Below are positions 1-7,946 of a stretch of DNA of 64,000 bases, piece by piece (positions within the stretch are counted from its first letter, which is position 1; the number at the start of each line of letters is the position of its first letter). The notes beneath the pieces are model-generated. The model did not search any database. It saw only the letters and a program-made list of their open reading frames with translations, and was not told where the DNA came from. A program made the position numbers and the translations under genes. This DNA is from Parasedimentitalea denitrificans (GTDB lineage Bacteria > Pseudomonadota > Alphaproteobacteria > Rhodobacterales > Rhodobacteraceae), in assembly GCF_011813015.1 (NCBI RefSeq), contig NZ_QHLQ01000009.1, forward strand, positions 62,001 through 126,000, given 5' to 3'.

Positions 1-476
1 AGGATCACGAAGGTCGCAATCAAAATGGCAAACTGCGGTGCCAGGCTACCCTCGGGGCGGATGAACTGCGGTACAAAGGCAATGAAAAAGCCGATGGACT
101 TAGGATTTAGCGCAGTCACCATCGCGGTATGTCCAAAAATGCCTTTGGCCTGAACATCGCGGGTGTTTGCGAGTTCGGTTACGCCTTCACTAGACGCGCT
201 GCGCCACAGTTTGATGCCCAGCCAAACCAGATAGACTGCACCAGCCCATTTCAGAACCATAAACAGTGTAGCAGAGGCCATCACCAATGCGCCCAGTCCG
301 ACCAGCGATGCGGTCATGGCGACGAGGTCCCCCAGCGCAACACCCAGCGCCGCTGACACAGCCACTTGTCGGCCCTTTGACAGCGCATAACTCAGCACCA
401 GTAGTACGGTTGGTCCGGGGATCAGCAGCAGTGCCAATGAGGCGGCCACAAAGGCCAGCCAGAGGTTCATGTCCAT
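1..476 (-). CDS. LysE family amino-acid/metabolite exporter (3' end cut by window edge)
   Basis: Read on the minus strand from an ATG at 476, the protein begins MDMNLWLAFVAASLALL and runs off the left edge after about 158 residues. It shows the hydrophobic N-terminal segment followed by a PGPT motif, the hallmark of LysE/RhtB exporters, then further membrane segments and a conserved TALNPKS motif. The family exports amino acids or related small molecules across the inner membrane; the substrate cannot be told from sequence. A second in-frame ATG two codons downstream (468-470) is an alternative start. It lies upstream of no obvious partner; the next gene (mtnP) points the same way but is separated by about 85 bases. 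Family assignment is firm, substrate unknown. Confidence 0.85.
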   Translation of the reverse strand, partial: MDMNLWLAFVAASLALLLIPGPTVLLVLSYALSKGRQVAVSAALGVALGDLVAMTASLVGLGALVMASATLFMVLKWAGAVYLVWLGIKLWRSASSEGVTELANTRDVQAKGIFGHTAMVTALNPKSIGFFIAFVPQFIRPEGSLAPQFAILIATFVI

Positions 477-560
477 AAAAGTTGTCCTGTCTAAGAGATT
501 CTGGAACAGCAAAGACAGCGCTTTGAAGCTAGGTCAACGGCAAATCCTTGTATTTCGCGA

Positions 561-1436
561 TTAGCCCAATACGCGCCCAGCCACAGCATCCAGTTTTGCC
601 AGCAGCGCCGGGTCGCGTTTCTCAGGCGCAGTGATGATGGCATACTCTAGCGCGGTGTCACAGCCGTGTGGACAGGTCGAACGTTCTGGCCCCAGTATCG
701 CAGGCAGGCGGCGTACGAGTTCGGCACCATTGCTCGAATTTCCCTGCAACGTCGCAATGATAGCCGTGATATCGACCGCACCGTGGTCGGGATGCCAGCT
801 GTCAAAATCGGTGACCATGGCGACAGAGGCATAACAAAGCTCGGCTTCGCGGGCCAGCTTGGCCTCGGGCATATTGGTCATGCCAATGACATCAGCGCCC
901 CATTGCTCGCGGTACATTTTGGATTCTGCCACTGTTGAGAACTGTGGTCCTTCCATCGCCAAATAGGTGCCACCACGATGCACAGTGATACCTGCATCGC
1001 GCGCGGCCGTTTCGCAGGCATCGCCCAAACGTGGGCAGGTTGGATGTGCGACGCTGACATGGGCAACACAGCCAGAGCCAAAGAAGCTTTTATCGCGGGC
1101 AACGGTTCGGTCGATGAACTGATCGACAATCACAAAATCACCCGGCGCCATCTCTTCGCGGAATGACCCACAGGCCGAAACAGAAATAACATCTGTTGCC
1201 CCCAGCCGTTTCAGCGCGTCGATATTGGCGCGGTAGGGCACATCTGACGGCGCGTGAACATGGCCGCGGCCGTGGCGTGGTAGAAAAGCCATTTTCACCC
1301 CGTCCAGCTCCCCCGTCAAAATCTGGTCAGACGGGACGCCCCACGGGGTTTCAACAGTGACCCATGCTGCATCCTGTAGGCCGTCGATTTCATAGAGGCC
1401 TGAGCCTCCGACCACGCCGATCAATGTTTCTGTCAC
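561..1436 (-). CDS. mtnP: S-methyl-5'-thioadenosine phosphorylase
   Basis: 291 residues with a GTG start. The protein opens with the family's GVVGGSGLYEIDGL segment and continues with LPRHGRGH, ISVSACGSFREEMAPGDFV and MEGPQFSTVAES, all typical of MTA phosphorylases of the PNP/MTAP class. The enzyme cleaves methylthioadenosine with phosphate to adenine and 5-methylthioribose-1-phosphate in cytosolic methionine salvage and polyamine by-product recycling. The GMTNMPEAKLAREAELCYA segment carries the base- and ribose-contacting part; NMPE is seen in MTA-specific members. Length is normal for the family. No other mtn gene is adjacent in the window, so salvage downstream of methylthioribose-1-phosphate must be encoded elsewhere or be absent. 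Confidence 0.93.
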   Translation of the reverse strand: MTETLIGVVGGSGLYEIDGLQDAAWVTVETPWGVPSDQILTGELDGVKMAFLPRHGRGHVHAPSDVPYRANIDALKRLGATDVISVSACGSFREEMAPGDFVIVDQFIDRTVARDKSFFGSGCVAHVSVAHPTCPRLGDACETAARDAGITVHRGGTYLAMEGPQFSTVAESKMYREQWGADVIGMTNMPEAKLAREAELCYASVAMVTDFDSWHPDHGAVDITAIIATLQGNSSNGAELVRRLPAILGPERSTCPHGCDTALEYAIITAPEKRDPALLAKLDAVAGRVLG

Positions 1437-1528
1437 CGGGCTGACTCCGCGTTAGATATGTTGTGTGATTTTTTGCAGTGCTTTCAGGATGTTTGCAAGG
1501 GCTGGCAAGGGAGTGTGAATTACAGAGG

Positions 1529-1942
1529 TCAGCTTTTCTTGTGTAGAGGTTCCAACTGAGGGGCCTCGTGCATCATTTTGCGAAATGAAGGACATTCAGC
1601 GTGACTGGGGGCTGAGCATTCGGCCACATGTCGCAGGGCGCGCACCAGGATCCTAAGCCGACGGATGTGTTGTTCGACCTCATCTGCTTTTGCGTGCAGG
1701 GCCGGACGATCAATTTCAAACTGCCCGCTGTCTTGAAACATTGCCCCTATTTCATCCAGAGAAAAACCGGCAGATTGCCCCATAGAAATAAGGGCCAGAC
1801 GGTCCAGTACCGTGTCGTCATACTGGCGGCGTAGTCCCTTACGGCTGTCGGGTTGGATCAGGCCCAGTTTCTCGTAATAGCGTAACGCCGAAGCTTTGAA
1901 GCCCGAGAGTTTCGCGACTTCACCGATGTCCAGAGAATTCAT
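1529..1942 (-). CDS. MerR family transcriptional regulator
   Basis: 137 residues. An N-terminal MerR helix-turn-helix is visible as LDIGEVAKLSGFKASALRYYEKLGLI, followed by the wing (RKGLRRQYDDTVLDRLALI) and the dimerisation helix. The C-terminal tail has three cysteines/histidines (ECSAPSHAECPSF) that could bind an effector or metal, but no known metal-binding signature is complete. It is divergent from the DUF2938 membrane protein at 2014 across a short intergenic region carrying a MerR-type promoter, so that gene is the likely target. Effector unknown. Confidence 0.85.
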   Translation of the reverse strand: MNSLDIGEVAKLSGFKASALRYYEKLGLIQPDSRKGLRRQYDDTVLDRLALISMGQSAGFSLDEIGAMFQDSGQFEIDRPALHAKADEVEQHIRRLRILVRALRHVAECSAPSHAECPSFRKMMHEAPQLEPLHKKS

Positions 1943-1943
1943 A

Positions 1944-1974
1944 TTGACCTCAAGCTGGCTTCAAGTTGCAGACA
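1944..1974 (+). promoter_or_regulatory. MerR-type promoter/operator
   Basis: TTGACC (1944-1949) is followed by a 19-base spacer and a weak -10 (CAGACA). The spacer holds an imperfect dyad with core AAGC-TG-GCTT. A 19-base spacer with a centred dyad is the classic architecture of promoters that MerR regulators activate by DNA distortion. It points towards the DUF2938 gene and sits two bases from the merR start codon. The -10 match is poor, so the call is tentative. Confidence 0.45.
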
Positions 1975-2013
1975 TGCCTTTGTTTGGAACTCAGGTCAAT
2001 GAAAGGTGAGGAA

Positions 2014-2511
2014 ATGAGCTGGAGTTTGGAGATCATGCTGAAGGTTGTTGTGATTGGGATCGGCGCGACGGTGATACTGGATATGTTTGCATTGCTGCGG
2101 GCCAAGTTGACAGGTCAGCCAATGATGAACTGGGCAATGGTCGGGCGCTGGGTGGGCCATTTTACAATGGGTACCCCTGTTCTGCGCTACCCTGCCGAAG
2201 CCGCTGCGATACCCGGAGAAAAGGCACTGGGGTGGGGATTTCACTATGTTATTGGCATTGGCTTGGCGGCCACTTTGACGCAGTTGGTCGGCCCGACTTG
2301 GATAGAACAGCCGCGGTTGGACTGGGCCGTTGGATTTGGGGCTGTCACGGTGATCTTACCTTGGTTTTTCATGCAGCCCGGATTGGGGTTGGGCATCGCT
2401 GCCCGGTTGGCTCCCGCGCCTTGGAAGGTTCGTCGGCAGAGCCTGACCACACATGTAGTGTTTGGTGTCGGTCTATACCTGAGTGCTGTGACATTGCAGA
2501 GTGTGTTTTAG
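2014..2511 (+). CDS. DUF2938 family membrane protein
   Basis: 165 residues from the ATG at 2014, chosen because AGGTGAGG lies at 2004-2011; in-frame starts further upstream (1966, 1999) lack such a site. About four hydrophobic segments are visible (LKVVVIGIGATVILDMFALL, a central GFHYVIGIGLAATLTQLV, AVGFGAVTVILPWFFMQPGL, THVVFGVGLYLSAVTLQSV). The NWAMVGRWVGHF and MQPGLGLGIAA segments are characteristic of DUF2938 as I remember it. Function is unknown; in many genomes it sits next to a small HTH regulator, as here with the divergent MerR gene. Confidence 0.75.
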   Translation: MSWSLEIMLKVVVIGIGATVILDMFALLRAKLTGQPMMNWAMVGRWVGHFTMGTPVLRYPAEAAAIPGEKALGWGFHYVIGIGLAATLTQLVGPTWIEQPRLDWAVGFGAVTVILPWFFMQPGLGLGIAARLAPAPWKVRRQSLTTHVVFGVGLYLSAVTLQSVF

Positions 2512-2608
2512 GAAAGCAATACCAGCGTTGGGTGAAAGTCTTGTATGGTAGCCACTTTTCCGCTAACGGCAGGCAGCGAACACCAATCCCCGATGACAGG
2601 TATTTTTC

Positions 2609-4252
2609 ATGAGACGCGCCGCTATGGCCCTGCTGGCCAATCACATTTCCCCGCCCAACCTTAGTATCATGCAGGATGAGGGCTGGTCTGTGGCCCGTGT
2701 TCGGACTGAGATCCTGTCGGGTTTGACCGTTGCGCTTGCGCTGGTGCCCGAGGCGGTGGCCTTTGCTTTTGTGGCGGGGGTGAACCCGTTGGTTGGCCTA
2801 TACGCGGCTTTTATGGTGGGGTTGATCACGGCGCTGTTTGGCGGCCGACCGGGGATGATTTCCGGCGCCACTGGTGCGCTGGCGGTTGTGATGGTGGCGC
2901 TGGTGGCCCAGCATGGCGTGGAGTATCTGTTTGCCACTGTGGTGCTGATGGGGATCCTGCAGGTTATTGCGGGTGTTATGCACTGGGGTAAGTTCATCCG
3001 TTTGGTGCCGCATCCGGTGATGCTGGGGTTTGTGAACGGTCTGGCGATTGTGATCTTCCTTGCGCAGATGACCCAGTTCAAGGTGCCCGGATCGGGTGGC
3101 GAGGAATGGTTGTCCGGCCTGTCGCTGTATCTGATGCTTGGGTTGGTCGGCCTGACCATGGTGATTATCTGGGGCACGCCCAAAATCACGTCTCTAATCC
3201 CTGCGCCACTGGCTGGTATCGGAATTGTGGCTGCTGTGGTAATCATTTTTGGTCTGGATGTACCCCGTGTTGGTGACATGGCGTCAATCCAGGGTGGCTT
3301 CCCTGCGTTCCACAACCCCTTTGGTGAGGGCGTAGGCCTGTACGGCACGGCGCTGGCTCCGTTTAACCTAGAGACCCTGCAGATCATCCTGCCCTATGCC
3401 TTGATCCTAGCGGCGATTGGTCTGATCGAGAGCCTGCTGACCTTGAACTTGGTAGGCGAAATCATCGGCAAACGTGGTGGAACAAGCCAGGAGTGTATTG
3501 CCCAGGGAGCGTCTAATGTTGTCACCGGCTTCTTTGGTGGCATGGGCGGTTGTGCGATGATTGGTCAATCGATGATCAACGTGAACTCGGGAGGTCGTAC
3601 CCGGATTGCCGGTATCGCTGCTGCGCTGTTTCTGTTGTTGTTCATCGTGTGGGCGTCGAACCTGATTGAGCAGATCCCGCTGGCAGCGCTGGTTGGGGTG
3701 ATGTTCATGGTGGTGATCGGGACCTTTGCCTGGAACTCGCTAAAGATCATGCGCAAAGTGCCACCCACCGATGCCTTTGTAATTGTGCTGGTGACCGTTG
3801 TTACCGTGATGACCGACTTGGCGATTGCGGTTGTTGTTGGGGTGATTGTGTCGGCGCTGGCCTATGCCTGGAACAACGCGCGCCGTATTCACGCCAATGT
3901 GCGGGAGTCTGAGAGCGACAAGGGTGCGCTCGTGTATGAGATCGAAGGGCCGCTGTTCTTTGGTTCGACCGATGGCTTTGCCGAGTTGTTTGATGTTGAG
4001 AACGATGCAGATCGTGTGATCGTCGATTTTGCCCGCAGCCGTGTTGTTGACCAGTCCGCATTGCAGGCGATTGAAGCGCTGGCTGGTAAGTATGAAGCCG
4101 CTGGCAAGACGTTGACCCTGCGCCACTTGAGCCGGGATTGCCATCAGTTGCTGACCAAAGCCGGACACCTGATGGTCGATAGTGACGATGACCCGGAATA
4201 TGCGGTTGCGGTGGATTACTCTGTTAAGACAGGCATCTTGGGCGGGCACTGA
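2609..4252 (+). CDS. SulP family inorganic anion transporter with STAS domain
   Basis: 547 residues. The N-terminal part is a long SulP permease with the signature LTVALALVPEAVAFAFVAGV and VGLYAAFMVGLITALFGGRPGMISGATGALAVV, followed by about ten further membrane segments. The last ~110 residues form a cytoplasmic STAS domain (YEIEGPLFFGSTDGFAELF, VIVDFARSRVVDQSALQAIEAL). SulP proteins carry sulfate, bicarbonate, chloride or dicarboxylates; no neighbour fixes the substrate. The start at 2609 is the most upstream; a start at 2669 (MQDEGWSV) would also leave the whole permease intact. It is followed by two hairpins, the second a likely terminator. Confidence 0.9.
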   Translation: MRRAAMALLANHISPPNLSIMQDEGWSVARVRTEILSGLTVALALVPEAVAFAFVAGVNPLVGLYAAFMVGLITALFGGRPGMISGATGALAVVMVALVAQHGVEYLFATVVLMGILQVIAGVMHWGKFIRLVPHPVMLGFVNGLAIVIFLAQMTQFKVPGSGGEEWLSGLSLYLMLGLVGLTMVIIWGTPKITSLIPAPLAGIGIVAAVVIIFGLDVPRVGDMASIQGGFPAFHNPFGEGVGLYGTALAPFNLETLQIILPYALILAAIGLIESLLTLNLVGEIIGKRGGTSQECIAQGASNVVTGFFGGMGGCAMIGQSMINVNSGGRTRIAGIAAALFLLLFIVWASNLIEQIPLAALVGVMFMVVIGTFAWNSLKIMRKVPPTDAFVIVLVTVVTVMTDLAIAVVVGVIVSALAYAWNNARRIHANVRESESDKGALVYEIEGPLFFGSTDGFAELFDVENDADRVIVDFARSRVVDQSALQAIEALAGKYEAAGKTLTLRHLSRDCHQLLTKAGHLMVDSDDDPEYAVAVDYSVKTGILGGH

Positions 4253-4268
4253 CCCTTAACCCAGCGGA

Positions 4269-4286
4269 GTGCGCCTGAAGGCGCAC
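4269..4286. repeat. Hairpin downstream of sulP gene
   Basis: GTGCGCCT and AGGCGCAC form a perfect 8-bp stem with a 2-base loop, nested in outer CCAG/CTGG pairs (4261-4290). There is no strong T-tract, so it may be an mRNA 3'-end stabiliser or part of a two-hairpin terminator region. Confidence 0.55.
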
Positions 4287-4315
4287 ACTGGTTTGTTTGA
4301 TTAGAATATGTGGAG

Positions 4316-4350
4316 GGGCCGGTCTGTTTGTTCAGACCGGCCCTTTGCTT
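4316..4350 (+). terminator. Rho-independent terminator after sulP gene
   Basis: GGGCCGGTCTG (4316-4326) pairs with CAGACCGGCCC (4333-4343) over 11 bp with a 6-base loop, followed by TTTGCTT. The stem is strong and GC-rich and lies between convergent genes (sulP on plus, acyltransferase on minus). Confidence 0.7.
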
Positions 4351-4443
4351 GAAGAGACGAGGGGGCTTGGGCTCACCAAAACAGCGATGCGCTGTGTCAG
4401 ATCCGCCAGAACTCAGGCGACGGCGGCTCCGAAACAGCGATCT

Positions 4444-5091
4444 TCAGGTGAGGGCCTTGAGGGTGTCGAGATCACCGCTGAGCAGGGCGGGGCGAGCCTT
4501 GGCAACCTTGTCTGCGGGCCAGTGCCACCATTGCAGCTCCAGAAGCTGCGCGATCTGATTCTGTTCAAAGCGGTATCGGGCGACGGTGCCGGGATTGCCG
4601 GTGACCACGGCATAGGGCGGGATGGTTCCACGTACCACTGCACCGGCACCGATGATGGCTCCGGAACCTATTTGGGCACCGGGCAGGATCATCGCACCGT
4701 AGCCGATCCAGACATCGTTGCCGATCACCGTGTCGCGGGTGTCCGGTTGAAAGCCGGTCATTTGTTCGGGGTCGAACACGGGAAAGGGGTAGCAGGTTAA
4801 CCCGTCCATTGCATGATTGGCACTGGCGGTGATGAAGCGCACACCATGGGCGATCTGGCAGTAGCGTCCGATTTCCAGTGTCTCTTGGGACATTGGGAAC
4901 AAGTAGGGTGCCAAATGGTTGGCCCAGCCGTCCGCAGGTGGGGGGGTAAAGTCTGAGGCGTAGGTAAAATCGCCAACCTTAAATTTTGGATGATCCACGA
5001 CATTGGTCAAAAAAACGGTGCCAAGGTGGGGTTGGCCATCAGGCAAGGTGATGGGGTGGACGCAGGTTGCGGCGGGCAGGGCGTAAGGCAT
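4444..5091 (-). CDS. CatB-related O-acetyltransferase (hexapeptide-repeat acyltransferase)
   Basis: 215 residues from the ATG at 5091, chosen because AGGAGG lies four bases upstream; an in-frame start at 5127 is possible. The C-terminal two thirds contain left-handed beta-helix repeats (IGNDVWIGYGAMILPGAQIG, SGAIIGAGAVV, PPYAVVTGNPG). The catalytic-type His of the xenobiotic acetyltransferase family appears in ASANHAMDG. PFPVFDPEQM and the C-terminal WWHWPADKV are typical of this Vat/CatB-like group, which acetylates hydroxyl groups using acetyl-CoA. Whether it acts on an antibiotic, a sugar or something else cannot be decided. Its first ~28 codons and upstream leader are repeated 0.5 kb away at 5505-5654. 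Confidence 0.85.
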   Translation of the reverse strand: MPYALPAATCVHPITLPDGQPHLGTVFLTNVVDHPKFKVGDFTYASDFTPPPADGWANHLAPYLFPMSQETLEIGRYCQIAHGVRFITASANHAMDGLTCYPFPVFDPEQMTGFQPDTRDTVIGNDVWIGYGAMILPGAQIGSGAIIGAGAVVRGTIPPYAVVTGNPGTVARYRFEQNQIAQLLELQWWHWPADKVAKARPALLSGDLDTLKALT

Positions 5092-5160
5092 GAGGCCTCC
5101 TGTACTGGAAAATGTGGGGGTTTTCATGTGTTACAGGTTCTGGTCCATCATGCCCTCCTT
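5009..5160. repeat. Duplicated segment, copy 1 (leader and 5' end of acyltransferase)
   Basis: This segment covers the first ~28 codons and the upstream leader of the intact acyltransferase gene. It matches 5505-5654 in the same orientation. The best-conserved part is the ribosome-binding site and leader: the 19 bases GTAAGGCATGAGGCCTCCT are identical in both, followed by similar TACAGGTTCT and GTCCATCAT blocks. Identity stops abruptly near 5160 and 5654. Confidence 0.8.
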
Positions 5161-5206
5161 TATTTGGATTAACCTATCTGGCGATCATAACTGCAATTCC
5201 TATAGC

Positions 5207-5446
5207 TCAAGACCACCACCTTGAAACAAACTTCAGCCATTTCTCATTCCACCACTCATGCTCCGTGAGTTTGTCCATATGCTCCCCGAGTTTGCGCATG
5301 GAATAAAAAATTCCCACAAGACACACCACCACCAAAAATATTGGATCTATGAAGCTGGCAAACAATTTTGGAAGGGTGAAAAGTAGAAAAATAAATACGA
5401 TGACCATAATAAAGCAAGAAAAATGCGTTGAAAAAAGCTTCTTCAT
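5207..5446 (-). CDS. Small membrane protein, hypothetical
   Basis: 79 residues, markedly AT-rich compared with its surroundings. Two hydrophobic segments are visible (CFIMVIVFIFLLFTLPKLF and IDPIFLVVVCLVGIFYS) followed by a charged tail rich in Lys, Glu and Trp (HEWWNEKWLKFVSRWW). No family is recognised. There is no good ribosome-binding site, but the start ATG follows one base after the TAA of the truncated acyltransferase copy (5448-5585), so it may be translated by coupling. It lies exactly between the two copies of the duplicated segment and may have arrived with the event that made them. Confidence 0.5.
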   Translation of the reverse strand: MKKLFSTHFSCFIMVIVFIFLLFTLPKLFASFIDPIFLVVVCLVGIFYSMRKLGEHMDKLTEHEWWNEKWLKFVSRWWS

Positions 5447-5447
5447 T

Positions 5448-5585
5448 TTAGGAATGTCCTATCCTCGTACTTTTCCAAGTCTTGTGGGTATTGCCGATGC
5501 GCAGACATACGGTGCTGAGATGAGTGTGCCCAACAGGCAGGTTGATGGGGTGGACGAAGATCGCGTCGGGCAGAGCGTAAGGCAT
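5448..5585 (-). pseudogene. Truncated duplicate of the acyltransferase 5' end
   Basis: A 45-codon reading frame opens MPYALPDAIFVHPINLPVG, against MPYALPAATCVHPITLPDG in the intact gene. Similarity continues for about 28 codons (..HTHLSTVCLRI against QPHLGTVFLTN), then the frame diverges and ends at TAA. The AGGAGG ribosome-binding site and the upstream leader are also conserved. None of the hexapeptide repeats are present, so it cannot be an enzyme; it is a 5' remnant of a second copy or of a partial tandem duplication. Confidence 0.75.
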
Positions 5586-5654
5586 GAGGCCTCCTGTACT
5601 GAAAAAATGTGAGAATTTTCGTGTGTTACAGGTTCTTGTCCATCATACCCTCCA
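5505..5654. repeat. Duplicated segment, copy 2
   Basis: Direct-orientation partner of 5009-5160, containing the remnant reading frame and a copy of the leader region. Similarity is highest around the start codon and leader and lower in the coding part, where substitutions and small gaps have accumulated; this suggests an old event or gene conversion limited to the leader. Confidence 0.75.
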
Positions 5655-5671
5655 TTGTTGGACTGAGAAAA

Positions 5672-6079
5672 CTAAGCCAATTCACGCAAGGCTTGAGCTT
5701 CGGATACTTGTGAAAATGTTGGTCGCCCGGCATATAGGCCCATTTTAACATCACCACGGACGTAGCTGGTCTGCCCGGCAGCTAAGGTCAGCGTAATTGT
5801 ATCTTGTGAAATGGCTTGAGCCCAGAAAGTATGGGTTCCTGCGTCAATGATCTTGTAGAGAACCGAGCCGCTAGTCAGTTGCCCCACTACACCTTCGGAG
5901 TGGTTTACAGTGAACCGAATGGCTCCTCCTGCAAATGCAGAGGGCCTATAGAACACGACTAGCGCCTTGCCTAGCGGAATTGTTGGTAGGCTGGGTTTGC
6001 TGTTAATTGAACCCGCAGGGGCACATGCGGTTAGTGACACACCTGCTAAAAGCCCAAACGAAAAATGCCTTCTGTTCAT
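5672..6079 (-). CDS. Putative lipoprotein, DUF2846-like
   Basis: 135 residues from the ATG at 6079. The N-terminus MNRRHFSFGLLAGVSLTACAP is a lipoprotein signal with lipobox LTAC, predicting cleavage before Cys and membrane anchoring. The mature part (KALVVFYRPSAFAGGAIRFTV, GTHTFWAQAISQDTITLTLAAGQTSYVRGDVK) has the pattern of DUF2846: a short beta-sandwich-like domain with a YVR segment near the end. The upstream in-frame ATGs at 6100 and 6139 would place extra residues before the signal and are less likely. Function unknown; the neighbours give no clue. Confidence 0.7.
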   Translation of the reverse strand: MNRRHFSFGLLAGVSLTACAPAGSINSKPSLPTIPLGKALVVFYRPSAFAGGAIRFTVNHSEGVVGQLTSGSVLYKIIDAGTHTFWAQAISQDTITLTLAAGQTSYVRGDVKMGLYAGRPTFSQVSEAQALRELA

Positions 6080-6281
6080 CTTCTTGCCTTTGTTGATCAT
6101 GATTGTTCGAATGCTATTCAGGCCCCGGTTTTGATACAAGCAGAGCTGCCCACATTGTTGGACTTATCCTCACTTAGAATTTTCACTAACGTCCTAGATT
6201 ATCAGTACAATGGACCAATGGGCGGATGTCCACTAAGAGTTTCCAGAATACTTAAGAACAGTGGACCGGAGAGATGAATTC

Positions 6282-6716
6282 ATGACTGTATACTTCGATT
6301 ACCTGTCATCTCTCGACGTGATACTTACGGTGTACGACGGTTGCAGCACCAATCAGCAACAACTTACGTTATTTCGGAAAATTTCTGAGGAGTTTGGGGT
6401 GGGACCATTCACAAACTCCGTATCAGATTTGTCCAAGCTGATCTCAACTGAAATGACAGCTACTGACATGTTCTCTCAAAGCTCGATGGTCAAAGCAACG
6501 CTGGAAACGGCGTCTGTGCCGATTAAGCAAGCGTTGTTTGCGCCTACTGAAATGTCATATGGAATCTCGAGAATGTACATGGGCTTTGCCGACTTATCGC
6601 CGAAGCTGAAAATCCGTATATTTGACGACCTGCAGGCCGCAGTCGAATGGATTGGGATCCCTGGGCAAGCTGAAACTATATTTGGCGACCGCGATTGGCA
6701 TGTTGTTCACGACTGA
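6282..6716 (+). CDS. Hypothetical protein, possible STAS/SpoIIAA-like fold
   Basis: 144 residues from the ATG at 6282, with GGAGA nine bases upstream; an in-frame GTG at 6261 lacks this. No family is firmly recognised. The C-terminal part (YGISRMYMGFADLSPKLKIRIFDDLQAAVEWIG) resembles the end of SpoIIAA-like/STAS-like proteins, where a strand is followed by an 'F-DL-EA--WL' helix. It is soluble, with no signal peptide. Base composition is lower in GC than the flanking housekeeping genes. It stands alone between a lipoprotein gene on the other strand and a secreted protein. Confidence 0.55.
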   Translation: MTVYFDYLSSLDVILTVYDGCSTNQQQLTLFRKISEEFGVGPFTNSVSDLSKLISTEMTATDMFSQSSMVKATLETASVPIKQALFAPTEMSYGISRMYMGFADLSPKLKIRIFDDLQAAVEWIGIPGQAETIFGDRDWHVVHD

Positions 6717-6851
6717 TGGGAGTCGTAGGGCCGCTATAACTCGGTTCTCCTTAATTGGGCAGCGGCTGCACTGAAACAGTGCAATCTAGCCGCTATCCTC
6801 ATTGGCGAAATTATGACACCCTTTTTGCATTGATCTGATCAGGAGTTTCCC

Positions 6852-7244
6852 ATGAATGCATTTCGTTTCGCCGCTGTTCTGTCCCTGTTATCGGCACCGG
6901 TATTGGCTGACGAGGTTTGGACGAGCGACATGGGGCAAATCGTCTATCAGGCGGAAGAGGGCGGTGCCGCCATTTTTTCCTTTACCAATGTTGATGCCTA
7001 TTCTGCTAAGTTGATCATTCCGGGGTTGGCTGGCAACTACTCTGATCGCAGCAGTCACGCGGCATATTGGATCGGTCAGGGCGCCGGCGCGTGCACCGCG
7101 TTCATGTCACACGGCGACGAGCCCGCAAGCAGCCAGTGGGGGCGGGCTCAGGTGGTATTTGACGACCCCGCATTTCCGACATCTCTGACGGTCATTCTTG
7201 GGTTCTGTCTGGATGAACCGAATATCGTGATCCGTGGGGAATAG
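6852..7244 (+). CDS. Secreted hypothetical protein
   Basis: 130 residues, preceded by CAGGAG. A Sec signal peptide is clear (MNAFRFAAVLSLLSAPVLADE, cleavage likely after ALA), so the ~110-residue mature protein is periplasmic. It contains two cysteines (GACTAF and GFCLDE) that could form a disulfide. No domain is recognised; the strand-rich pattern suggests a small beta-sandwich. It is convergent with the flavin reductase gene, ending ten bases from it. Confidence 0.65.
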   Translation: MNAFRFAAVLSLLSAPVLADEVWTSDMGQIVYQAEEGGAAIFSFTNVDAYSAKLIIPGLAGNYSDRSSHAAYWIGQGAGACTAFMSHGDEPASSQWGRAQVVFDDPAFPTSLTVILGFCLDEPNIVIRGE

Positions 7245-7253
7245 GTTTTTCGC

Positions 7254-7862
7254 CTAGGTTTCGCCTGGGCGGGTCAGGCTGAACACCTCACGTACGGCTG
7301 AGTAATCGCGGTAGCCCATGCGGGCCAGTGGCACATAGCGGGTGACGTCAAAGGTGCCATCGACCAGACAGTCATCACGCATGTGCACGCCGACTACCTC
7401 GCCAAACACTACCCGGTTGGCTTCGCCGGGGAGGGTAGTGATCTGGGTCAGTTTGCATTCTAGCGCGGCGGGGGCTGCGGCGACACGGGCGCAGGGGATG
7501 GTGCTGCACTCCGCAGTCTCTAGGCCTGCGTGGGCGAATTCATCCGTTTCGCGGGGCAGGGCGGCGGATGATGCATTCATCGCGTCGCGCATCGCGTATT
7601 CGACAATATTTACACAGAACACGCCTGTTTCCAGAATATTGGCGACGCTGTCTTTGGTGCCTTCCTGATCCGGCTTGGCGCTGGTGGAGGCGAACATCAC
7701 CTGTGGTGGGTCATAGGCAACAGCGTTGAAAAACGAATAGGGGGCCAGATTGTTGACGCCATCACCCGAGCGGGTGGATATCCAGCCAATGGGGCGGGGG
7801 GTGACGATGGCGTTGAATGGGTTGTGTGGCAGGCCGTGGCCTTGCTCGGGGCGATAGAACAT
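7254..7862 (-). CDS. Flavin reductase family protein (FMN-binding split barrel)
   Basis: 202 residues from the ATG at 7862, which has GGAG eight bases upstream; a TTG at 7886 is a weaker alternative. The sequence has the split-barrel flavin-reductase pattern PRPIGWISTRSGDGVNNLAPYSFFNAVAYDPPQVMFAS, then DSVANILETGVFCVNIV and a C-terminal VFGEVVGVHMRDD. Members bind FMN and either reduce flavins with NAD(P)H or act as stand-alone oxidoreductases of unknown substrate. No monooxygenase partner gene is adjacent. Confidence 0.85.
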   Translation of the reverse strand: MFYRPEQGHGLPHNPFNAIVTPRPIGWISTRSGDGVNNLAPYSFFNAVAYDPPQVMFASTSAKPDQEGTKDSVANILETGVFCVNIVEYAMRDAMNASSAALPRETDEFAHAGLETAECSTIPCARVAAAPAALECKLTQITTLPGEANRVVFGEVVGVHMRDDCLVDGTFDVTRYVPLARMGYRDYSAVREVFSLTRPGET

Positions 7863-7946
7863 GCGTGTCTCCAAGTGTTTGCCCAAGGCTTAGACCCGTG
7901 TTAGGGCGATTGCCAGTCTGAGTTGGGATGCGGGAGGCAGTGCGCC

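Noticed and set aside
2641-3387. Minus-strand open frame of 248 codons opposite the SulP gene
   Set aside because: Pro/Thr/Ile-rich low-complexity translation of membrane-protein codons; not a plausible protein.
4297-4800. Plus-strand open frame of 167 codons opposite the acyltransferase gene
   Set aside because: It is antisense to a recognisable enzyme, and its start region overlaps a terminator hairpin.
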